A DNA stretch of 64,000 nucleotides from Romanomermis culicivorax (taxonomy: Eukaryota; Nematoda; Enoplea; Mermithida; Mermithidae). Numbering within the stretch: position 1 is the first letter of the stretch; every line of letters starts with the position of its first letter. The translations under genes and the position numbers were made by a program. The stretch lies in assembly GCA_963922205.1 (NCBI GenBank), contig CAWUHX010000031.1, positions 1,054,001 to 1,118,000 of the forward strand, in the 5' to 3' direction. Below the pieces are notes generated by a model. The model worked only from the letters and a program-made list of their open reading frames with translations, searched no databases and was not told where the DNA came from. Shown here piece after piece: positions 56,401 to 64,000 of the stretch.

Positions 56401-59400
56401 TATTCCATTATGAATATTGACTACAATAATCAGACAAATATAATAGAACAAGACAAAGATAAGATATGAAAAACTAAATAAATGGAACTGGAAACAGGGA
56501 CAAAAGCAGAAAGAAGATAATAATAAGAAAATACATAAAGATAAATAAAGATGAATAAGATATAGTATAGGAAAGAAAACGACAGGGTGAAGGCGTAGAA
56601 AACAAAAATACAAGCAACGTAAGATTCAAAGTAAAAGTATGAAATTAAATTGAGGCTGTAATGGAAAGAAAAACATTAGAATAAAGAGACAAATGAAGAA
56701 ATCAAAAAAGAGAGAAGAGGAAAAAGAATGAGGATAAGAAAGCGAAAGAAGAGAAGAAAGAATGGTAGCAGAAAAAAATTAAATAAAATAGAAAAAAGTG
56801 TACAAAGAAAAATAGGCAGAAACTAGATAAAAAAAAGTCCTCATGACAAAATAATCTTTTCTAGAATGTCAGTATAAGCTCATATGACACAGCAGATCAA
56901 TAGGGAATTAATGGAGCTGCCGCCTACGAAGTAAGCGTGTGAAAGCTACGTTTCTGTACCACTATTGCAGTACCAAACTGTTTTTCTTTCTTTTTAGTTT
57001 TTTGCTTCTTTCTTGATCTTTTCTCCTTTTTATCCAATATTTTTCTTTATGTTTCTTTTTTCTTTCATTTTTTGTCCTATTTCAGTCTAAGTGTCAACCG
57101 AATGAAAATCGAGCAGTATGTTGGTGGTCAGCAACCATTTATTGACAAACGAAGGTATCGAGACTGTGCACAGTGAATTTTGTCCTGACTCGGAAAGGAC
57201 CAAATGCTTATTGATTATCTAAGATGCTAAGTCCACAATGTAATATTTTTGAGTATTTTTCAATGAAAAAATATAGTATGTGTGAAAATTTATTTGGAGA
57301 TCGATCGTTGGGAATATTTTGTTTGGGGATCACATGTTCGGGATATTTTGTTGAAAACGGCATGTGTTGGAGACATTTTGCAGGGGGACATTTTCTTTGG
57401 AGACATCATGTTAGAGATATTTTGTGTGGAGATCATATGTTGGAGATATTTTGTTCGAGACATTTTGTCGTAGATCCCAGAAACGCCCCGCCTAAAAGCC
57501 GTGTTGTACCCTAGCTTTTAAACCGAGATTGTTTGGTCTGTGGTCGTAGCTGTGCAAACTGCATTGGTTGATATAGTTTGCAATATCCAAGAAGTTGAGT
57601 TGATTGGTGCATTGGTTCTCCGGTTGCTTGGTTCCTTGGAGTGTGCCTGCCTTGGTTCGTCAATTGTATCCCTTGGTTTTTATGATATATGATACTAGAG
57701 TAATTTTTCTATCGAACACAAGAAAAACCGGTACCTACTCTAGGTCACTGATTACTGAACACTTTTAGGTGGACCGTTCCCGCCTTTCTAGAATTTCGAT
57801 TCCGTCTCCTAGGCCTGTGTTGTTTTTCATTCCTATTATCTCCATTATTTCGTTGTTGAAGGTGATGTCGTAGATGACGACGATGGCAATACTCTTACCG
57901 AATTTGAAAACAGCGAATGGTTTTCCGACTTAGCTTTCGCCAAAAACGTTAAAGTTTTGCAAGCCAAACGACTCTGTCAATGTACCACTTATTCTAGCGA
58001 TAGTAACGGCACCGTCGCAACCAAAACTGACGATCAACAGAAAAATGTTGCGATCGCTTTAGAAGCTACGGTCAACAAAATTATTTATTTCTTATCGGTT
58101 TTGTCGCATAGCGAAAAACTCGACGAAAATTTGTCGCAGGAGAAACGGGTGATTTCAGCTATTTTAGAATATTTGTCGCAGACGTGCAGGCCTCAACCTA
58201 GGTAAATTTCAATTTTAGAGAACTGCAGACATTGTGATCGCAAAAATAGCTCAATGAAGTTTTTGGGTCCGAAGTTTCGGATGTCAGCTTTTTTTGATCT
58301 CTTAAATCAAAAATTTCGTGAAATGTCAAGTGTTGATTTTCCGATGGTTTATAAAGCTTTGGTTACATAAAATTGGTTTTATATTTTTCAAGAGCTGGAA
58401 GACTTCTCAAACGATTAGCCCGAGAAAGGAGATTGACGGAAAGTCTTTTAAATTTGGAATTCCACAAGTTCGTTAGACGCTACTTGTGCACTTATAAATG
58501 CCTCAGCGATCCGATCTGTTCGCATTGTCGCAAGTTATGCCGAATTGGATGCGATATAATGTTATCTTTCAGGTTAATTTTTTATACTTTACTGTCTCAA
58601 ATTCCGGGGTAATAAAAATTTTCTTTTTAGAATGCAAGTCGACGCAGATTTCGGTTCCGGCATTCTTGCTCATAAAATTTTAAACGATTCGGGTCAAGAT
58701 GATTCTTTGAAATTTGTGTTTGCCATCCCGTATTTGATTAAGTATGCTTCGAGTCCTTATTTCCAAAATATGTAATTTATTCTCTTTATTTTCGTCTAAA
58801 ATCTCGTATTTTAGAAATCGCGCCAGAAGGAAGAAATTTTTGCTCGAATATAATTGCCTAGAGCGAATTATCGAACTTTTGTTGACAAAGTCGGATCAAA
58901 ATGTTCAGAGTGACGCATTCGATAGCTTAAAAGAACTCATCTCCTTGAGTAAGTGATTTTTCGTCTTGAAATAAGTTCCATTTTTGTTTGTGTGTGAGGC
59001 GTCCAACGGTTTGTTTTACTACATATATTTGAAGAACATGAACTCTAGAACTTCCAAAAATTCAGAGAAAAATACTGATTCACATTAATAACGATATATC
59101 GTATAAGATTGGAACAGAGCACCCCATGGGGGGGGGTATTACCCCCGTCTTAGATTTGGAAATTCATTTACTACCCCCATAAAAACAGCTCACTATAGCA
59201 AAAAATTTTGGTAGACCTCATCCTCTCTCCAGTAGGTTATAGTAATTCGAGAAAAATTGCAAATGTGTGATTGTGAGGAATTATTCACTACTCTTTTTGA
59301 CACATTTACTGAGCAAATCATAATTGGAAAGTATGAAACTTCTGTGCCATATAGCAATTTTTAGGAAAGGATATCAGCACATTAATATATACTACTTGTA

Positions 59401-60470
59401 GGAAATCATTATATATATAATTGGGAGATGAAATAATGACTTATGTATATGTGATTTATCAAAAAATCGCCTCTTGGGAAGAAAAACATTATGTTCTTAA
59501 AATTCTTTCTCTTCATGCTCTCCTTTCCTTTTTCCCGCTTCTGCGTTGGGTCTTCTGTGCGCATATGGTTACCCAAGCTGTGGCATACTTTCCTGCTATG
59601 AGTTGAGACATGTGAGGTCTGTTGACATGGATCAGGAGTGGTACTTGGTTTCAAACTCGTAGTTCATAATGTAATGGGATTAATAATACTAAAGCCGCAT
59701 TCAGCATCAGGACTTTCAATTGGAAGCACTGTTCGAAGCCTTAGCAGGGATGGAATAAGCCCATACTGCTGCAGATGCTGGTTCAAATAATGTTTCCAAA
59801 AGTATGTTGTGTCCGATTCTTGAAATGTGCAGGAATCAGTTGGCTTGACAATCTTCGAAGTGTGACTATTCTGTACATATAATTAGTGCATTGAAGTGGC
59901 ACCATTGGGAGCTGGAAAAGGGAGTTGAAATAATAAATGTTTTTTGCCTGTAAAAACATAAACTAGGGGCATTATTGATTTTTGTAAGTTGTATGTGGTT
60001 AGAGTACTGCAACTCCCCCCCTCTGCAAAAAAGCTGGGAGCAAAAAAAAAGGTCACGGCATATTTCAAGTACTACCCTCAAAATTTACGATTTTACCCCT
60101 ACCTGAATTTTCGACCTTGGGGACCTCTGGATTGGAAATTTGAGAGCATACTGGCCTAACCTTTAACAATTTTTTGAGTGAAAAATTTCAGGGTGAGAGC
60201 TCTATGTAAACGACTTTGACGACAGTACTGATTTGTGTCACTTTTCTTTTTGGAAGCATTTTGTAAAAAATTGACTATAAATGTCTGTTTTACTTACTCA
60301 ATTCAAATTTCATTCTAGCCGAAATTTCTGCTTCAACTTGCCGAGTACAAATCACTTTTTTTCTTTTTTTAGACGGCTCTCCGTTTTTACTAAAATGTAA
60401 GCTGGCGCTTTTGTCATGTACTTGTGGACTGCAGTTGGCGCACGTTCCATGGCCGTTAGAGCAGATTTGA
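53442..60470 (+). CDS. ARMC5: ARMC5-like armadillo-repeat protein, 7 exons
   Basis: Coding exons: 53442-53838, 54034-55440, 57862-58201, 58393-58572, 58631-58741, 58815-58948, 60373-60470. All borders are GT-AG and in phase: 2667 nt, 888 aa. Exons 1-2 are leucine-rich helical repeats of armadillo type. Exon 2 ends in a Ser/Pro/Tyr-rich linker with repeated SPP and W(S/A)P motifs. Exons 4-6 match the second helical part of ARMC5 (GRLLKRLARERR; DFGSGILAHKILNDSGQDDS; KKFLLEYNCLERIIELL). Human ARMC5 is a CUL3 substrate adaptor regulating RNA polymerase II and SREBF turnover and is a tumour suppressor of adrenal cortex. The BTB domain that follows in vertebrates is not seen: exon 7 stops after 33 codons. 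A good donor at 60403 (T|GTAAGC) offers another exon 7 end with a continuation I could not find. Introns 2 and 6 carry transposons. Confidence 0.82.
55598..55943 (+). mobile_element. hAT-like MITE, family C, copy 1
   Basis: Ends CATACATGTAATGGGG and CCAATTACGTGTATG. Target duplication CTTTAGTG/CTTTTGTG (7 of 8). It lies in intron 2 of the ARMC5-like gene and has a GC hairpin at 55722-55737. Confidence 0.85.
55944..57861. other. Rest of ARMC5 intron 2
   Basis: It holds a family-E fragment (about 56150-56260), long purine-rich simple sequence (about 56440-56850) facing a pyrimidine-rich stretch (about 56980-57080), and a minisatellite (57295-57475). No exon was recognised. Confidence 0.5.
57295..57475. 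repeat. Minisatellite of GGAGATATTTTGT-type units
   Basis: Imperfect tandem copies of GGAGA(T/C)ATTTTGT and TGGAGATCATATGT alternate at spacings of about 21-35 bp. The open frames here encode only the repeat and are not genes. Confidence 0.75.
59115..60129 (+). mobile_element. hAT-like element, family D, long copy (1015 bp)
   Basis: It begins CAGAGCACCCCATGGGGG and ends CCTTGGGGACCTCTG. A perfect 8-bp duplication GATTGGAA lies at 59107-59114 and 60130-60137. It is inside intron 6 of the ARMC5-like gene. No transposase frame was recognised. Confidence 0.9.
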
Positions 60471-60484
60471 CATATCGACTGTGT

Positions 60485-60718
60485 CAGACTTGCACGACAT
60501 GAATTTTCCAGGGGTGGGTCCTTGAACTTTTAATCCAGAGGGGTGAGTGAGAAAAAACTAAAGAGCAGTTTATCATACGTAATATGCATAAAAACAATCA
60601 AAAAAATGTATTTGAAAATAGTTCAAGGGGTGTTTGAGCATTTTCTGCTGGTCAGTAAGACGTTTCCAAGGTCTCAGGTAGGAGGGTTTACCCCATATTC
60701 TCGATATGTGCAAGTATG
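60485..60718 (+). mobile_element. hAT-like MITE, family B, copy 7
   Basis: Starts CAGACTTGCACGACATGAAT and ends TATGTGCAAGTATG. Internal blocks match the other family-B copies; the target duplication has decayed. It begins 14 bases after the ARMC5-like stop codon. Confidence 0.7.
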
Positions 60719-60826
60719 GACCTAGCGTTTACGCGACTTCTTCGTCTAATCGGGCCTTATCGCTCATTTTTGGCACCATAAGAATTATGGTCAATAATTT
60801 CGCATTTTTGAAAGATATATTGGAGT

Positions 60827-61253
60827 CATACATGTAACACAGCCCCGAGGTCTGGGGGGAGGGTCGGACGACTTTTTTGAGTCGGGGGTCAGTAATTCCC
60901 AAAATTTTGGGGAGAAGGGTCTCTCAAGAAAAAAAATATTTTTTTACGAAAAAAGTCCAAAAAATGGTTCAAAAAACAGTAATTTTTGTCTAAAAAGACC
61001 GAAAAATCTATTCATGGCGCGAAGCGCTCAGGAAATTCATATTTTTGACCATTTTTTGTTCAAAAATTGACATTTTTCATCCAAAAATTAACATTTTTCA
61101 GTATTTTTCCGACCAAAAGTATGGGGGTCCCAACGGCTACCATATGGCTAGCCATTGGATTGGAAAATCCTGGAGGGTGGTCGCCCAATGGCTGGCCATA
61201 TGGTCGACGATTTCTGGGGGTTCCCATAGCACTTCCTCCCAATTACGTGTATG
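60827..61253 (+). mobile_element. hAT-like MITE, family C, copy 2
   Basis: Ends CATACATGTAAC and CAATTACGTGTATG. A perfect 8-bp duplication ATTGGAGT lies at 60819-60826 and 61254-61261. A GC hairpin lies at 61015-61029. Confidence 0.92.
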
Positions 61254-61378
61254 ATTGGAGTCAATCTCACAGACCAAAGACAATAGGCAGTGTCGTGCCA
61301 ATGCACGAATTTTTATGTATTGGATATCACATTAAACGAAAGCGAATTCGAAATTGTGGAAAAACCCAGTATATCTAC

Positions 61379-61633
61379 CACTGTTTTTTTTTCTGCACAG
61401 TGCAGACTTTTTAGGCTCGGTGCAGAACTTTTTTTGGCGATTTCTGCACTGGTGCAGATTTTTTTGAGTCATGTGTTTGACCACACTTATTCTTCTTACA
61501 CATTTAATTTGATGTTTTTCTTATATTCAGTATTCACTATTATTTTATTGTAACAGGAGAAAAAAGCAGTGCAGAAAATTTTTTTTGGATTTTCTGCACC
61601 GTGCAGAAAGCCAGGTGCAGAAAAAAAACACTG
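61379..61633. mobile_element. hAT-like MITE, family G (CTGCAC repeats)
   Basis: It starts CACTGTTTTTTTTTCTGCAC and ends GTGCAGAAAAAAAACACTG. A perfect 8-bp duplication ATATCTAC lies at 61371-61378 and 61634-61641. CTGCAC/GTGCAG pairs recur inside and can fold. A partial relative is at about 22350-22440. Confidence 0.9.
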
Positions 61634-61659
61634 ATATCTACAAAAAACTGTAATTAGAC

Positions 61660-61803
61660 AAAAATTGCTATTTGTTGAACCGTTTTTCGAAAAAAAAATT
61701 TTTCAATTATCTTTTCCCTTAAAATTTTGGACAGTTGGCAACTCAACCCCTCAAAAAAGCTGTTTTACCCTCAGACCTCGGAGCTCCGTTACATGTATAG
61801 TAC
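61660..61803 (-). mobile_element. Family-C MITE fragment
   Basis: The terminal half only: CCTTAAAATTTTGG, CAGACCTCGGAG and the end CCGTTACATGTAT match the right half of the copy at 62671-63058. Confidence 0.6.
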
Positions 61804-62395
61804 AATCTATCACCCCAATTTCGCTATCTCCCCCCTCCCTCTTGACGGGCTCTGTTACATGTATGCTGTCAGTAGATATATACGCAAACCCAGTGATGGA
61901 CAATGGCGGAAGTCCTATCAGGTTAAAAATTCGATTTATCGGTTGGTTCCTTGATTTTTGAATTTTTCAGCTTGAAATTGATATAACTTGGTGTATTTTT
62001 AAAAAAGTCTGTCTGGTTTACGACACTATCTACCCGATTTAAAATAGTAGCATATCAGCACAGTGCTCAGCTCTGCTAATTTTTTACACTTTTTTGATTC
62101 AAAAATTTACATTTTATCTTGCTTTTAAGAGCTGCTCTGAGTTTAGGTGTCTTGCTGGTCATTCTAGAGGGGGAGTCGCGAATATCATGGTATGTGATGA
62201 CTCTTGGTTTGAGACCGTTCTCACAACCCTTCTTAACCCCAGATAAAATAACGATATGCAAATTGAGTATGGTGAAAGTTACGATTGATTCCAACAGAAT
62301 CCCAGACTGTGTAAACATGTTTTTATTTTTGATTTTTCGAAAACTTAAATCTAAAAGATATTTCACAAATAAAATTAGATACATCAGGCCGCTCT
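61804..62395. other. Spacer, no gene seen
   Basis: AT-rich with open frames on both strands over 62076-62448 that overlap each other and match nothing recognised. Confidence 0.4.
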
Positions 62396-62397
62396 TA

Positions 62398-62622
62398 AGG
62401 CTCATTTATACTTGCCTTTTCCAACAGAATGGATCGTCAACAGCTTGAAACGTTCAGCGTGGTAATCCACTTTCGGACGGAAAGGTTAACTGCAATTTTG
62501 CGGAAAATGACCGACGGTAACTTCGAACCAAATCGAACGAAAATTTTTCTTTCGTTCGATTACGTTCCGTCGATTGCCTTCCGTTCCTTTCCGTCGGAAA
62601 AGGCAAGTGTATAAATGAACCC
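62398..62622. mobile_element. MITE with TA duplication
   Basis: The left end AGGCTCATTTATACTTGCC and the inverted right end GGGTTCATTTATACACTTGCC are followed by CTTTTCC on both sides. It is flanked by TA (62396-62397 and 62623-62624). Inner inverted blocks (ACGGAAAGG / CCTTTCCGT) also pair. The TA duplication points to a Tc1/mariner-type element. A 61-codon frame across its interior is not a gene. Confidence 0.8.
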
Positions 62623-62670
62623 TACATCAAACTGCAGCAGTCTTAGTTTTGGAAACTATAAAAATGTAAC

Positions 62671-63058
62671 CATACATATGATTGGGCGGGGGAGAGATGC
62701 TATAGGAATCCCCCACCCCCAGAAATCTTCGGCAATGTGGCTAGCTATGAGACGACCTCGCCAGGATTTTCCAATCCTGTGGCTGGCCATATGGTAGTCA
62801 TAGGGACCCCCCATGCTTTTGGTCCGAAAAATACTGAAAAATGATTCATTTTTGATGAAAATTGTGAATTTTTGAACAAAAAGAGACAGTAATTGACATA
62901 AAGTTCTATTTTTTGAACCGTTTCCGGACTTTCTTGGTGAAAAAATCTATTTTTTCTTTCAGATACCCCTCCCCCTAAAATTTTGGCAATCAGTGACCCC
63001 GGCCTTGAAAAATTCGACCGACCAGCTCCCCAGACCTCGGGGCCCCGTTACATGTATG
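62671..63058 (-). mobile_element. hAT-like MITE, family C, copy 3
   Basis: Ends CATACATATGATTGGG and CCGTTACATGTATG. A perfect 8-bp duplication AATGTAAC lies at 62663-62670 and 63059-63066. Relative to 60827-61253 it is inverted. Confidence 0.92.
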
Positions 63059-63066
63059 AATGTAAC

Positions 63067-63832
63067 CGTTTACCAATCCAAGTTACTATAATATCACTTG
63101 TAAGATTGACCATTTTTCATGAATCATCTGGAAACAAAAGTGATCCTTTATAACTGAAATACCTTCAGAAAAAGGCAGTAAACATTTACTTTAGTTTTTA
63201 CTTCAATTAAAAAGTCAAAATAATGAAATCTGAAAATTCATGCAATGATAAAAGTTTTTGAAGTGAGCAGCACCATTTCCTCCTTTCTTCAAGTACGGCA
63301 GATGATTGATAAATGAAGCCATCAAAGCCACATCTTTTGCATCCCGAAACATTCCATGAAAAGGTACAAGAAATAGATTATCATCCATTTATTTGGGTAA
63401 TGCAAGATAATTTCCAAATCCGAAAAGCATTGCAAATTGATGAAAACTTACAACTCTGTAGCTTTGTGACCAGTCTGTCCGTATGACTGTGACATAATTT
63501 ACAATACTGAACGTTTTTGTCTAGCTTATATGGTCTTCATGCTCATTTGCAAATGACGCATGCGAAAAATGGCGCCATTGTCAATGGCGCATACGGAACA
63601 TTGCGCAATTGGCAAAAGCACAAATGAAAAAGACACAATCGGCAAAAAATAAAATCTGGTGGCAGTTATTTTTACAGAAAATCAGATTCTCATTTTTCTG
63701 CAAGTTACATTCCAGAACCAAAATTTCGGCCAAATTCATCCCTAATTCGATCTTCAAATTATTGAAAAATGATTTATAATAGTTGCAGCAATTAGCATAA
63801 ACCTTGGCAAATCTATTGTCAAGAATGCCACG
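63067..63832. other. Spacer downstream of the terminal minus-strand gene
   Basis: AT-rich. ATGGCGCCATTGTCAATGGCGCAT, near 63570, is a small inverted-repeat motif. It presumably holds the 3' UTR of the gene at 63833; only a weak TATAAA variant on the minus strand near 63779 could serve as a poly(A) signal. Confidence 0.4.
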
Positions 63833-63989
63833 CTAGTTGTGATAGTTCATTCTATTTTTCGATTCGATTAAGTTTTGTAAATCCCAATGTTCTAATAGAG
63901 TCCCGCAACCGAAACGTCGTCTAATATCGTCTTTATTTAGAATTCGAGAATTAAAAAAATTGTCTCGGCTTATTGATCTTTCAATACGA
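63833..63989 (-). CDS. Last coding exon of an unidentified gene
   Basis: On the minus strand a good acceptor (TCATTTCCCAG, ending at 63990) is followed by 157 nt. The first base completes a split codon, then 51 codons are open to TAG 63835-63833; the other two frames are closed early. The peptide starts RIERSISRDNFF and contains DDIRRRFGCGTLLEHWD. It is charged, with one Cys and one Trp, and was not matched to a family. The rest of the gene is beyond the right edge. It would converge on the ARMC5-like gene. Confidence 0.6.
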
Positions 63990-64000
63990 CTGGGAAATGA

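Noticed and set aside
57224-57514. 96-codon frame with repeated GDH/ILC motifs
   Set aside because: It merely translates the minisatellite.
62429-62614. 61-codon frame beginning MDRQQLETF
   Set aside because: It lies wholly inside a MITE with paired ends.
1-64000. CRISPR arrays, bacterial operons, tRNA and rRNA genes
   Set aside because: None seen. Introns, poly(A) signals and metazoan protein families show nuclear animal DNA, and no cloverleaf or rRNA core could be recognised by eye; a tRNAscan-SE run would settle the tRNA question.

Overview
The window is nuclear DNA of an invertebrate animal. Genes are split by short AT-rich GT-AG introns, their proteins are recognisably metazoan, and AT-rich spacers are packed with transposable elements. 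The phylum cannot be fixed from the sequence alone.

Host genes: four conserved genes and one partial one were assembled exon by exon with consistent splice phase. They are a UBL7-like ubiquitin-like/UBA protein (+, 9021-16862, 10 coding exons, 375 aa); a SYAP1-like BSD-domain protein (-, 19393-16934, 6 coding exons, 379 aa) that converges on UBL7 with only 71 bp between the stop codons; a pinin-like splicing/junction protein in one exon (+, 25393-26676, 427 aa); an ARMC5-like armadillo protein (+, 53442-60470, 7 coding exons, 888 aa); and the last coding exon of an unidentified gene (-, 63989-63833).

Retroelements: the left edge (1-8003) is the 3' part of a decayed Ty3/gypsy-type element. 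It has three Gag zinc knuckles, then an envelope-like glycoprotein ORF lying between gag and pol, then a broken pol and an 898-bp LTR. At 28390-40626 (- strand) lies a complete 12.2-kb LTR retrotransposon with 588-bp LTRs, a 4-bp target duplication, a PBS, a PPT, Gag and an intact Pol. Beyond pol it carries about 5 kb of extra coding sequence. This includes an intron-containing ORF with the motifs of a DEDDy 3'-5' exonuclease of WRN/EXD type, an acidic-to-RS-rich ORF and a further helical/basic ORF. This module is the most unusual thing in the window. A LINE 3' end (about 47.4-47.86 kb) and a Tigger/pogo transposase relic (about 11.3-11.87 kb) are also present.

DNA repeats: introns and spacers are crowded with non-autonomous DNA elements of 0.17-1.1 kb. 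Their ends could be fixed by terminal inverted repeats plus 8-bp target duplications, many of them perfect, which is the hallmark of hAT-like elements. At least seven families occur, some with long G runs. A foldback element with arms of about 0.8 kb (about 48.79-53.39 kb) has a 2.2-kb CAGGG-ended element nested in its left arm. Very many of the open frames in the repeat regions are homopolymer or repeat artefacts and are not listed.
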